From Linanthus parryae (taxonomy: Eukaryota; Streptophyta; Magnoliopsida; Ericales; Polemoniaceae): a DNA stretch of 64,000 bases. The notes beneath the pieces were generated by a model. That model did not search any database, was not told where the DNA came from, and saw nothing but the letters and a program-made list of their open reading frames with translations. The stretch is from positions 2,670,584-2,734,583 of the forward strand of contig JALGPY010000034.1 of NCBI GenBank assembly GCA_023055425.1, written 5' to 3'. The position numbers were made by a program, and so were the translations under genes. Below, one piece after another: positions 1 through 10,944 of this stretch; positions within the stretch are counted from its first letter, which is position 1, and each line of letters begins with the position of its first letter.

Positions 1-1
1 C

Positions 2-262
2 ATAGTGGATCCCGTAGAGTTGTACTGTGACAACTCTGGGGAAATCGCACAGGCAAAGGAACCAAGATCGCACCAAAAGTCAAAGCATGTACTTAGGAGA
101 TTCCATCTTATTCGTGATATGATCGATCAAGGAGATGTGAAGATATGCAAGATTCCGACGGATGACAACGTGTCAGATCCGCTCACGAAACCTCTTGCGC
201 AGCGAAAGCATGAAGGGCACGCCAGATCTATAGGCATACGAGATGCGCCAGATTGGCTCTAG
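2..262 (+). CDS. Ty1/copia polyprotein, C-terminal RNase H fragment
   Basis: This is the last ~86 codons of a copia Gag-Pol polyprotein, cut by the window edge. The fragment carries the RNase H segment YCDNSGEIAQAKEPRSHQKS and the downstream DPLTKPL signature typical of copia RNase H ends. It closes with a TAG 14 bases before the LTR. The same stretch recurs at 40636-40920 and 43600-43863 with small differences, so all three belong to one family. RNase H would degrade the RNA strand during reverse transcription in the virus-like particle. The frame is open over the visible part; nothing can be said about the rest of the element. Confidence 0.9.
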   Translation: MVDPVELYCDNSGEIAQAKEPRSHQKSKHVLRRFHLIRDMIDQGDVKICKIPTDDNVSDPLTKPLAQRKHEGHARSIGIRDAPDWL

Positions 263-276
263 TGCAAGTGGGAGAC

Positions 277-1719
277 TGTTGGAATAGATGCCCTAGAGGC
301 AATCGTAGATTTAGTATGAACAATATTTTGGCTAGAATATTCATTTATTATTTATGGCGATATTTAATATAATGAAGTCCTTAGATAAATTGTGTTATTT
401 ATCTTAAATATCCCTAGTCAATTATATTGATTAATAGGACAATCAAATATAGACTAGTATGTGGGTAGATTGATATGGAGATATCAAGTCTAACACATGG
501 GTATGCATTAGGAGTAATGGCATACTGGATTGACCCACGACGAAAAGGATACATTAGATTATGTGAAGTCACAATCGCTTTTCGTAGTGCTAATATTATT
601 GCAATCCTTGGACTTGAAGTCACTAGATACTCTAGTTGTGAAATATTGCGCTTTGATGTTATCAAACGTTACACCGTAACTGGGTAATCATAAAGGTGGC
701 TATCGGGCGTGATAGGAAGCAAGCTTAAAGATCGTAGTGATGTAGATATGATTTGTCCCTCCTACATAATAGGGGTAAATATCCACGGCCACTCGAGGGA
801 TGAGGCTTATTGAATGTCTGGCCAGACTCAGATAAATTAATATATAGATATTAATGTTATCTGCAAGTATAAGCATATTCCCAGGATCGAGGAACTATGG
901 ATTGGATATACGAGTGTGACTATTTATGTCTCGTGTCCAATCCGGATATGGAGACAAAGGGATAATGCAATATGACATATTGGGCACAAAGGTTTGTCGG
1001 GATCACTGACTATTTCTATTGGTTGGGTTGCATGGATGTGTTGCTAGACACCGCTCCATGTTAGTAATAGTTACTACCAACTATATAGAAACCTATGGGG
1101 TCACACGTCAAATAGAGTAGAGCTAGATTTGGGATTAATTAATATGGATTAATTAATAGAAAGATCATTGTGCAACACCTTGCAAACTTAGTAGGACTAA
1201 TTTGCAAGGAAGGGAATATCTAGTTCATCTAGAATTAGGAAACTCTTTTATGGAAACAACAAGGAGTTGTTGGAGTATATAAAGGAGGCTCTAGCTTCCT
1301 TCCCACGACATGAGTTATTATTAGACATAACACATAAAGAGTGGGAGAGAGCAAAAGAGAAAGCAAGACAAAAGGAGCTAGGGCCGAAACCCTAGCCCTC
1401 CCGTCCGCCCCTCTACCCGACGGCAAGGAGAGGCCGCCCCCTCCCTTGTGCCTTGGTGATTTGTTGCTTTGATCTTCATCCCTCTTCCTCCGGGTTCAAG
1501 CTAGCACTTGTGGAGAAGGAAGAATCTAGATCTCACCTCTAGACGTGGATCAACCGTAGAGACGAGGACATCATTATTCGTGTGATCTCACAAATCAAAA
1601 AGGTACACATCTTCTATGACCTTAATCATGTTATGATGTCTCTTCCTGTGATCCTTGGTGGGCTTTGAGTAGGATTAATTTTTGTTATTCCGCTGCGTTA
1701 CCTACGTCAAAACCCAACA
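277..1719 (+). repeat. 3' LTR of copia element (copy A)
   Basis: The LTR runs from TGTTGGAATAG to CCCAACA, so its ends are the inverted pair TGTTGG/CCAACA. It is preceded by a purine-rich tract (AAGTGGGAGAC). A TATA box (TATATAAA) lies at 1276-1283. It is the same family as the LTRs at 40931-41723 and 43878-45303. The next five bases, AAAAT (1720-1724), should be the target duplication. The paralogous empty site at 38763 reads CAAAATTGTT, which supports the exact end. Confidence 0.9.
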
Positions 1720-2397
1720 AAAATTGTTACTATTTTCTTTCAAATTCAAGTTTCATATCTTTCTACCATAGTTTTCGTACATGATCAACAGTTTCCTAAT
1801 ATGCTTCAATATTTCAAATAGGTATACCCAAGAATATGCATAACTGCTATAATTCCAGCAGTTTGGAAGGATTTATATACACGAATACACGATACATATC
1901 TTAAGACATAATATGATAGATCTGACGACACAGTGAACTGTCGTCAGAATATTTAGTCGAATTAATTTTAGGTGAGAGTCAAGTAAGTGTGACCAGAATT
2001 TCACTGTAATGTGAAGTTATAATTCGTAGTACTGCTTTCTCTATTCAGACTCTTAGTATTTGCTTTCATATAGATTTTGCTTTCAGTGAAGAAAGCCCAT
2101 TTCATTTTCATAAATCACTATATAGTATGTGGAAAACGCATTCATCACTTATTTGGTTATTCTATACCATACTTTGCACAATTTCAAGAATACACGGATC
2201 CTTAAAATGGGACATAAACAGATATTGAAAATGGCCACGAACACCTGAGTTATCAATCTTGCTTAGATTACATTACCCAGGCTCTAACCAACTGAGAGTG
2301 TAACATTAAACCCTTTGACAGCTTCATTTGAAATGAAGTGAAAATCTTCCGGATAATCCAAGTAATAACTTCTATGCAACATATAGTTTCAAGAAAA

Positions 2398-2649
2398 CTA
2401 TGTCACTTTAGATCTTAAGATATACCTGATCCACTGAGTAAAGGTCACATTGTCATAATATTTAGGTGCTAGAGGGATTCCAAGCCAAATAGCCCTAGCA
2501 AGAGGACAATGGAGAAAGAGGCGATTAACATTTTCTTCCTCAAAATTACACAGATGGCAAGCACTATCTGGAAACATTTTTTTTTCTGAAATGAAGAATA
2601 AATTTATCAGCAACTCTAGTATGACAGATGCAGCACTGAGACAAATCAT
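2398..2649 (-). pseudogene. LINE-type zf-RVT fragment
   Basis: The minus frame contains a reverse-transcriptase-associated zinc-binding motif: CHLCNFEEENVNRLFLHCPL followed by ARAIWLGI. This C-x2-C...H-x-C pattern is typical of the region between reverse transcriptase and RNase H in plant non-LTR elements and their host relics. Only this motif remains, with no flanking RT or RNase H in frame. A near-identical but longer copy lies at 39454-39780. It is therefore an old LINE piece carried along by duplication of the block. Confidence 0.75.
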
Positions 2650-2729
2650 AAAGATAATAGCCCAATCACACTGTAATGGATATCAACGGTAAAAGGCGAT
2701 TTCAAAGTATACAATGTCGCGAGGAGATT

Positions 2730-3074
2730 TGATACGGGTTAACCGTATCTTTATGGTTATGTATCGTTATTTATTTGCTTACTTATTATTATTAGGATTG
2801 TTAGTTAGTTTCTTTATTTTATTAGTATAAATTAGATGTTTATTTAATTACTTAGTAGACTGGGCCGAGCCCATTAAGTCAATTAGGTCAAGGTTAGGGT
2901 TATCTATTTTAGTATTTAAACAGTGTAGTTGTTCAGTTTTATTCAGGGAATAAGAATTATTTTATTGAGTTTGTTTCAATTTTATTTCGTTTTCGTAGTT
3001 TTTCGTAGTGTCACGAGCTACTGGTAGAGATTCGTAGCCTCTCTCAAGCTACTGGTACGATACTGGGTGTATCA
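2730..3074 (+). repeat. 5' LTR of the 1.9-kb element
   Basis: The 345-bp LTR begins TGATACGGGTTAACC and ends GGGTGTATCA. It has one extra A near 2830 and a C-for-T near 2988 relative to the 3' LTR. Confidence 0.93.
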
Positions 3075-3113
3075 TTGGTGCTTTCATTGTTTTCACCATC
3101 CAGCTGGTGAATC

Positions 3114-3980
3114 ATGACGAACATCGAAGATTTGATCTTTCTTGAAGATCCGGAAGACCTTGAAGAATTCTGCAAGCAAGTGAATACAACAATTACTTAT
3201 CTCACCATGGCAGAGTTGGAACACCTCCAAACGAGGGGGTCTCTAACCATGACAGATTTGGAAGACGTTAAAGCCAGTGAGGGCCGTCTCCGAGTGGTGA
3301 CCGCTGAGGAATTTGATCGCATCCAGGAGTTGATATACGAAGGCCGCTTGCCGGCGCCACCATTGCAGCACCCAAAGCAAGAACAGCCGCCAATCAAGCT
3401 GCCGCCGCCGCAAGATCCGGAGCAGCAGCAGCCAGAGGCGTCACTCCTGGACTCTGCACCCCCCAACCTCGCAGATCCAACAATCAAAGCACGGCATCCT
3501 TCCTTCACTGCTGCCACTGGAGCCGCCGCCCGAAGACGCAATTCCGGCGTCCCAAACCCAGCAGCGACGGGCGACGAATCAGCAACAGGAACCAACGCCA
3601 CCGCCGCCTTCAGCGTCGAACGCAGCCCGCCCCCCACCGCTCCCAGGCGACCGGAGGCCACTCCTAAATTCACTTCTGCCATTGATTTCGGCGGATCAAA
3701 ACTCCGCCCTCCACGCACTGCAATCGCCGCCGCCACTGTCTCAACGGCCGTCTCAGTTTGTTCCATCGGCCTCCCCGACGTCCGACGACCCCCTCAGCAC
3801 CCTAGCCGGCCACCAACACCCTCCGCTGCCATCGCCAACTCACGGCGCACCTCCATCGCCGTCACAATCGCCGGAGAAACCACCATCGCAGTCAACGGCG
3901 ACAATTCAGCCCCTCCAGGATCCACCACCGCCAACATCCCCACTGTCATCCACGGCCTCTGTCCAGGTCTTCGCCGATGA
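3114..3980 (+). CDS. Proline-rich ORF of non-autonomous LTR element
   Basis: This 288-codon open frame starts at an ATG 39 bases after the 5' LTR. The N-terminal ~85 residues are acidic and probably helical (MTNIEDLIFLEDPEDLEEFC). The rest is low-complexity, rich in Pro, Ala, Thr and Gln, with many CCG/GCC codons. No capsid, zinc-knuckle, protease or RT motif is visible. Its position is that of gag, so it may be a reduced gag or a captured segment. An antisense frame across the same GC-rich stretch is probably a shadow. I do not recognise a function. Confidence 0.5.
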   Translation: MTNIEDLIFLEDPEDLEEFCKQVNTTITYLTMAELEHLQTRGSLTMTDLEDVKASEGRLRVVTAEEFDRIQELIYEGRLPAPPLQHPKQEQPPIKLPPPQDPEQQQPEASLLDSAPPNLADPTIKARHPSFTAATGAAARRRNSGVPNPAATGDESATGTNATAAFSVERSPPPTAPRRPEATPKFTSAIDFGGSKLRPPRTAIAAATVSTAVSVCSIGLPDVRRPPQHPSRPPTPSAAIANSRRTSIAVTIAGETTIAVNGDNSAPPGSTTANIPTVIHGLCPGLRR

Positions 3981-4291
3981 CCCAGAACGCACGCCGTGGC
4001 CGCCACCTTCAGCAACTAGGGCTTCTTCAATTGGGTTGAACTCCACCTTTGGGCTGCAAGCATTTTTGGGCTATTCTCTTTACCAATTTGGGCCTCCTCT
4101 AGTTGTTCACCCAACAGCAACTATGGGACAATCTCTTTTTGGGCCTGTTTTCTTTCATTACTTTGGCCAGCCCACTAGCACTTGGGTTAAATTGTGCCTT
4201 GACTTTTCAAAACTCGTTCGACGTCAGTTTGATCCAGGCATTTGTCTGAGCGTCACCTTGAGGACAAGGTGAATTTCAACGGGGGAGGAGT

Positions 4292-4635
4292 TGATACGGG
4301 TTAACCGTATCTTTATGGTTATGTATCGTTATTTATTTGCTTACTTATTATTATTAGGATTGTTAGTTAGTTTCTTTATTTTATTAGTATAATTAGATGT
4401 TTATTTAATTACTTAGTAGACTGGGCCGAGCCCATTAAGTCAATTAGGTCAAGGTTAGGGTTATCTATTTTAGTATTTAAACAGTGTAGTTGTTCAGTTT
4501 TATTCAGGGAATAAGAATTATTTTATTGAGTTTGTTTCAATTTTATTTTGTTTTCGTAGTTTTTCGTAGTGTCACGAGCTACTGGTAGAGATTCGTAGCC
4601 TCTCTCAAGCTACTGGTACGATACTGGGTGTATCA
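4292..4635 (+). repeat. 3' LTR of the 1.9-kb element
   Basis: The 344-bp LTR begins TGATACGGG directly after the purine tract and one T. It ends TGTATCA before the AGATT target repeat. Confidence 0.93.
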
Positions 4636-5615
4636 AGATTTTAATGCGATCTTTGCACTTTGGTTAGCCATCCACGAAAGGACAAAATTTAGCTAGCAAT
4701 TCTAAATTCCAACCAGCAGGATTCCTCCAAAGTTGGCTTGAATTCACTATCCCGAGTAATCTCAGCAGTTCAAAGTTCCCAGAGTAAACAACCTAATGGA
4801 ACACCAGGTTATGCGGAGGAAACATGAATTCCTATCCCTAATAGTCCAAAATATAGCTCCCATCCCACTAACAAAACTGGAGTTAACTTGCTATTGAAAA
4901 GTAACCATCCTTTAACCCCTTCTTGTGTGGAGATGGGGATTTAAACTAGAGTTTTCCTGCAGTCACTTTGAAGAAATATAGTCGAGGAGCAAAACACGCA
5001 GGGAAAATTGAAGGGAGATACATGCCTCTTTTTAACCAAAAGTCAATTGTTGGGAGAGAGTTTGTAAGAATTTTCCTTAGAAAGGATTTTAATTTTGGGG
5101 AACTTAAGCTTCCAGAATCGTTTCCAAGGAAAAGAAGATCAACTTGGATCCAGGAAAAGCTACTAAGCTGAGAGGTTTCGAGCCAATGAATCAAGTGAAA
5201 CCAGGAAGTATGCAGATTTAGCTGAGAAAGATCCATAATCTAAACTACTAGTATTCAGCAAATCTTGACCCAAACTCTCTGATTTGTCAGCGCAGAATCT
5301 GTCGCCCATTTCATACTCCAATTAGATGAATAACTCAATCAGCCAATTCGGAAGCTACTGACATGCTGGAACTTTAGGAATCCAAGACTGAACCTTTTAT
5401 ACTAAAACAATCCCCCCCATTCAATCTTACCCTCTAGACCCCTTAGTAACAATTTTCTGCCTATGTAGATGTATTTCTAAACACGGGAGGAGGAATAGTT
5501 GCACCTCCATCAATAGTAGGTAGCTGTACTTCATGAACTGTTGATATGGAGAACATCCATAAAATGTGCATCAATGCCTCTCAACAAGAAAAAGTAAAGA
5601 AATGATAAAGAAACG

Positions 5616-6000
5616 GAGTTGTCTACTGCGCGTCCCTTATTAGGGTTTCTGACAACTTTTTATTTTTTTTTGTGGTCCCCGCTACTACAGGACAAAAAAT
5701 GTTACCCGCTATAGCAGGTAACCTCGGCTGGAGATATAGTTGTTAACAGTTTTTCTCGCTTTAGATAAAGTTCTTAATATCTACGCGGCTAAAAGATAGA
5801 AAAGACTACCATATAGTTAGTAGAGTTTAACAGGTAGAAGGAGTTCCCACATTTAAGAAAGCAGTCTTAACAACTTGAGTTTTATTGTTAATAAATAACG
5901 ATGAAATTAACTACAAGCAGACCAATATCAACTCAAAAGTCCTTTAAAGGCATGTTTAAAGATTAATACCAGAATAATTCCACAATAACATTAAAATAAG
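5616..6000. repeat. MULE left end and subterminal region
   Basis: The left terminus contains GCGCGTCCCT at 5629-5638 and GTGGTCCCCGCTACTACAGG near 5674, which pair with the reverse complement of the right end. The rest is noncoding. It contains several TTAAC/TTAAG-type motifs that recur through the element. Confidence 0.6.
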
Positions 6001-6081
6001 ATGGTACTTGTTCAATATCATCTCCCGGATCGTCTTTCTTGTCAAGAAATCACGAATAAAATCACTCTAAACAGACCTATA

Positions 6082-8966
6082 TCATTCATGCTTGTTTTTC
6101 TTGGATTGACTACTCGATTGAGACCAGAAGTATTCCTCTTTAACATCAAACTCAAGTGGCATTTGTGCAAAATTGTCTTCCGGATCGTCCACTTGTTCGA
6201 CGGAGTCCACCGGAAGATTGGGGCATGTTGTCCTGTTGTGTCCCAGCTCCTTGCAATTGCCACACCTCCTTCTCTTGTATTTCTTTGGTCCCTTTTGGCA
6301 TTTAGTGTCCAGGGGGTTCGGATTCTTCACATGGGCGTAGGGATTTTCTTCCTTCTTAATCTCTCCTTGTGTCCCGGATCCTTGTGTACCCTGAAAAGAT
6401 TTAGAAACCATTCTCTACATTTTCCGAATCCCGTCGGCCATATGCTCTTTGAAGAACCTAATTGTCTCGCCAGTAGTACAACCCAAACGGTAATACAGTT
6501 GAACTTCGTTCCTCGTAGAAGCCCGGCGCAAGGCTTGCAAATCTGGGTCATCACTTTTCTTCCCAACAGGCTCCTTCATTGATGGCTCGGTTCGGTAGAA
6601 TTCTTTGTCAGTTTTGGTCCACCTTTTGGCAATTAAAGAGTTTGGGATCCTCTGTACTCCCTTTTGTTTCAGAACAAACAACATGTGTTTGCAAAGCATA
6701 TACGATACGTGCAACGGAGAAGCCTATTATCATGACGACATTGAACAACTTGCTGAAGCAAGAAAAGATACGGTGGTTAGAAATTAAGAAAGAAATGAAA
6801 ATACAAATGAACACAAGGATAGACAGATTGTAACCTGGTACTAGATAGAAGAGGACAATAGTTCAAAGACTGTGACATCAATACTTATTTGTTACACTTT
6901 AAGACTTAAGATATCATTAATAACAATAAGGAAACATGACAAGATTATTTACAAATAAAAATGCAGTACACGAGTACATAGTATATAAATATGTAAATTT
7001 AAGCAGATGTACATACCATGGATCTCTTCATTTGACCTCTCATCACGTAGAACAAGTCCAAGCTCTCTTCTGGAACAGTTTTGACTTCAAACACTCTATA
7101 ATCATCACCCTTTCGAGCTTGTATCCTAAACATGTTGAAGACATTTTCGTTGAAGACCTCTGCTGCATGGCGTTCGAGTTCCGTGAACCCTGTTGTTATC
7201 ACCGGGTCTGATTGGTCGGAGCGATGGTGTGCCTTACGCTCGTTGTTGCGTAGCTTGTCAACCCCTGTCGTGAATCCCTTGCAAGCATTGGTCAATTTGT
7301 CTGAGTAGGACATATAATCCTTGACAAAACTGTTGATGCTCTCGCATCTTGAGGTCGTCGTTTGCAACGCAAAAAAATGATCCTTCAAGTATGTCTCCGC
7401 CCACAAGTGGCGGTTCATATATGTGACCTAGACCCAATTCCTATCAGCAATGTTCCATCTGGTAAGCATTGCATGCCAATCATCATGCCAAAATTTTTCA
7501 GGTTTCCTACTATGCAAGCACTTTTTAAAATCAACCATGAAGGCTTCTCCCAACTTCAGATTAGCCTGGGCGTTCCGACAAAGATGCCAAGAACACAGAC
7601 GATGTCTTGCCTCTGGGAAATTTTCCATAATAGCTTTTCTCATTGCCAAATCGCCATCCGTGATGACGGACAAAGGCTTCTTATTATCATTACCTTCATC
7701 AGGCACTTCAAAACCCAATCATATGTTTCTGCTGTCTCGTCGTTGAGAAAAGCACAGGCAAAAATAGTCGTCTGGTAGTGATTGTTCACGCCAGATAGAA
7801 TTACAAATGGTTTTTGATAGATGTTGGTCTTGTACGTTGCATCAAAAATGAGTACATCGCCAAATCTGTTGTAATCTACCACTGATCTCCTATCACACCA
7901 GAAAACACTTTCAAGCTCATGATTTTTACCTGTTCTGAACCTACAAAAACAATAAATAACACTTAGGGAAACAGAAAGATTAGTTACATAAATGATGTTA
8001 ACTTTAACGGGTTAGAAAATAAGTTTAACAGATAAGTATGAGCATAACAGAACAGTAGATAAACCTTAACACATAAGATAGCAATGTTAATATTTAAGAA
8101 GTAAACTTACTCCCTGAACACGCCATAGTGACTGTGCTTCAAACTGTCAATGTACATCAAGGTCTGCTGCCCATCTCCTTCATTTGAATATATCTTGTCC
8201 ATAGAAGCCATTTTATTGTAAAGATCCTTCTGTGTGTAACCCAACTTGTTATAACCGCCGGCTTGTTTAACCATCAAAAGAAAGCTTTGGCAATACTTGA
8301 TCCCCACCTCCTTCAAAGATCTGACCAGTTCAACATCAGCCTCAGTGACCTTTCGGTGTGACCGGTGGTTGCTCGCGCATTGTGGTTCCGAAAGTTCGTG
8401 TGAATGACCGGGTTCGAATTGAACCACCTTAAAAGGCTCGGTAGGTGAAGTTCTTGATATTTTTACACGAGCTTTGCATACACACCTAGTGTTTCTGGTA
8501 TGCTCCCGTTTCCTATTTTCTTTGTACAGGACCTTCTCGGAGCGCAAGCCTTGTCGGGCACACACGTAGATCCTTGACTTTATGCATTCTTTCATTTCCG
8601 GGTCGAAGTACCGGCGGTTGCACCTTCTAATCCCAAAGCCAAGAATCAGTGCGTAGTGGTTGTACCAGTCATAAGCTTGAACCTCATTTTCAAAAGTCAT
8701 TTCCATAACATCTTCCTTGGTAACCATTATTCCTGCATAAAACTTACAATTACTATCTGTATAACTACAGTCATTAACTTAAACTGTAAGATCGCATACC
8801 TGGTATGATCTCTCCATTTGGAACTTCCATAATAGAGTTTCTGGTTGCATCTTCTCCATAGCTCTCTGTAAGAGTGATGTCCAAACATTCATCTTCATCG
8901 AAGACCTCAAAATCGTATTCTTCTTCCTCATAATCATGAGGCAAAGATACCAAACCTTTGCCACGA
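6082..8966 (-). pseudogene. FAR1-type MULE transposase (broken)
   Basis: The four visible exons run about 8966-8800, 8732-8111, 7940-7017 and 6752-6082, with GT-AG borders. Exon 2 encodes a FAR1/WRKY-GCM1-type DNA-binding domain (RCVCKARVKI..., HSHELSEPQCASNHRSHRKV). Exon 3 encodes the MULE catalytic core, including LIFDATYKTN, VITDGDLAMRKAI, CSWHLCRNAQANL and TTTSRCESINSFVKDYM. Exon 4 has half of a SWIM zinc finger (LCKHMLFVLKQKG). The C-terminus has a zinc knuckle, CGNCKELGHNRTTC. The gene is dead: a one-base shift near 7695-7705, an in-frame TAG at 7428-7430, a shifted SWIM motif near 6714 and another in-frame TAG at 6415-6417. The 5' end is unclear because no ATG lies in frame before residue ~40 of exon 1. 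Confidence 0.88.
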
Positions 8967-9060
8967 ACTCAACTCTCACAAATTTCCCTCCCTCTCATCT
9001 GAAATTGGTTTGTTTCACTTTCTGGTTCTCTGATTGACCTCCTTCTCAACCTGATACAAA

Positions 9061-10860
9061 GAAGAAGACCCCAACAACCAAAAGGTAGTATTGCACTATT
9101 TTGGATACAAAATTTTTAAAGACATGAAGAATGCTTTAAGTTTTTACCTTAATGAATACGAAATCTCTGAAAAGTTTATCTCCTCATTAATATATGGATG
9201 TAATATAATAAATTCCTCAGCTACCAAGACTGTGGTGTCTGTGAGATGAAACTTTAACATTCTCGAACCTAGTTTTAAGATTTAAGATAGCACCGTTAAT
9301 AGTTTAAAGAGAAACAGTTCACTAAGCTTATTTTGTAGGCAGCAGAACCATTCAATGCCTAACATAAATGAGCCAGACCAACCATATCCTTAAATTCTAG
9401 CCACTTTGGCAGGAAAAGCTGAAGTTTCATCAATGATAATTTAACTCTGCTAACTACCAAGCCATATGAGGTGTTCATATGAAACTGTTTCATCATATCT
9501 AAGATTGTGAGATACCTTAAAATAGCAGATTTTCAAAGAAGAAGACCCCAACAACCAAAAGGTAGTATTGCACTATTTTGGATACAAAATTTTAAAGACA
9601 TGAAGAATGCTTTAAGTTTTTACCTTAATGAATACGAAATCTCTGAAAAGTTTATCTCCTCATTAATATATGGATGTAATATAATAAATTCCTCAGCTAC
9701 CAAGGCTGTGGTGACTATGAGATGAAACTTTAACATTCTCGAACCTAGTTTTAAGATTTAAGATAGCACAGTTAATAGTTTAAAGAGAAGCAGTTCACTA
9801 AGCTTATTTTGTGGGCAGCAGAACCATTCAATGCCTAACATAAATGAGCCAGACCAACCATATCCTTAAATTCTAGCCACTTTGGCAGGAAAAGCTGAAG
9901 TTTCATCAATGATAATTTAACTCTGCTAACTACCAAGCCATATGAGGTGTTCATATGAAACTGTTCCATCCTATCTAAGATTGTGAGATACCTTAAAATA
10001 GCAGATTTTCAAAGAAGAAGACCCCAACAACCAAAAGGTAGTATTGCACTATTTTGGATACAAAATTTTAAAGACATGAAGAATGCTTTAAGTTTTTACC
10101 TTAATGAATACGAAATCTCTGAAAATTTATCTCCTCATTAATATATGGATGTAATATAATAAATTCCTCAGCTACCAAGACTGTGGTGGCTGTGAGATGA
10201 AACTTTAACATTCTCGAACCTAGTTTTAAGATTTAAGATAGCACAGTTAATAGTTTAAAGAGAAACAGTTCACTAAGCTTATTTTGTGGGCAGCAGAACC
10301 ATTCAATGCCTAACATAAATGAGCCAGACCAACCATAACCTTAAATTCTAGCCACTTTGGCAGGAAAAGCTGAAGTTTCATCAATGATAATTTAACTCTG
10401 CTAACTACCAAGCCATATGAGGTGTTCATATGAAACTGTTCCATCCTATCTAAGATTGTGAGATACCTTAAAATAGCAGATTTTCAAAGAAGAAGACCCC
10501 AACAGCCAAAAGGTAGTATTGCACTATTTTGGATACAAAATTTTAAAGACATGAAGAATGCTTTAAGTTATTGAGTTGAGAATCTAATAATCTTGAGAAT
10601 CTAATAATCTTGATTTTACGTTTTAGATAGCATCTTTAATAAGTTTAACTCCTCTTTAAAATTTGAGAAAGCTTCTTTAATAGATTAAAGAGAAACGATT
10701 CACTTAGCTTATTTTGTGGGCAGCAGAACCATTCAATGCCTATTATAAATGAAGCAGACCAACAATATACTACAATTATAGCCACTTTGGCAGGAAAAGC
10801 TGAAGGTTCATCAATGTTGATTTAACTCTGCTAACTACCAAGCCATATGAGGAGTTCAAA
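9061..10860. repeat. Tandem array of ~476-bp units inside the MULE
   Basis: Three nearly identical units begin at the same GAAGAAGACCCCAAC at 9061, 9538 and 10014 (477, 476 and 475 bp). A partial fourth starts at 10489 and breaks off near 10568. A diverged partial copy follows to about 10860. The units differ by scattered single bases, so the amplification is recent relative to the decay of the last copy. There are no coding features; each unit contains one copy of the element's TTAAGATA/GTTAA motif. Confidence 0.95.
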
Positions 10861-10944
10861 AGATGCGACATCCAAAACAACCCACAACATCCAAAAGGAC
10901 AGAAACATTGTTCGTAAAACAACGTCACAACACATTACACAAAT

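Larger units (their letters stand above)
2730..4635 (+). mobile_element. Young non-autonomous LTR retrotransposon (1.9 kb)
   Basis: Two LTRs of 345 and 344 bp with TGATAC/GTATCA ends flank a 1.2-kb interior. The 5-bp direct repeat AGATT sits at 2725-2729 and 4636-4640. The LTRs differ by one substitution and one indel, so the insertion is recent. The interior starts TTGGTGCTTTCATTG (primer-binding position, begins TGG after one base) and ends in the purine tract GGGGGAGGAG at 4281-4290. No gag-pol is present, so it would depend on enzymes from another element. The paralogous block at 39860-39880 lacks it and shows the empty site GAGGAGATATTATTGCGATC. Confidence 0.93.
1720..5615. repeat. Host repeat block, copy 1 (interrupted)
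   Basis: Bases 1720-2729 plus 4636-5605 match 38763-40533 closely. They match 33560-35340 and 63420-64000 more loosely. The block is 3' flank of the F-box locus: its last part (5500-5605) matches 35240-35340, just downstream of F-box gene 2. It holds a LINE-type zinc-finger fragment at 2398-2649 but no other convincing coding sequence. It is split by the LTR element at 2730-4635 and ends at the MULE insertion at 5616, resuming at 18787. Confidence 0.8.

Noticed and set aside
475..687. 70-codon ORF in the copia LTR
   Set aside because: Not kept in the other two LTR copies; LTR sequence is noncoding.
3197..3766. 189-codon minus frame opposite the Pro-rich ORF
   Set aside because: Antisense shadow of a GC-rich low-complexity coding region; the plus frame fits the gag position.
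4968..5171. Frame MKKYSRGAKHAGK..., apparently shared with 40199-40393
   Set aside because: The two copies are paralogous DNA, but indels change the frame between them, so it is not conserved as protein.
9061..10860. Possible CRISPR-like or satellite locus
   Set aside because: Units are 476-bp head-to-tail copies without spacers, in a eukaryotic transposon.
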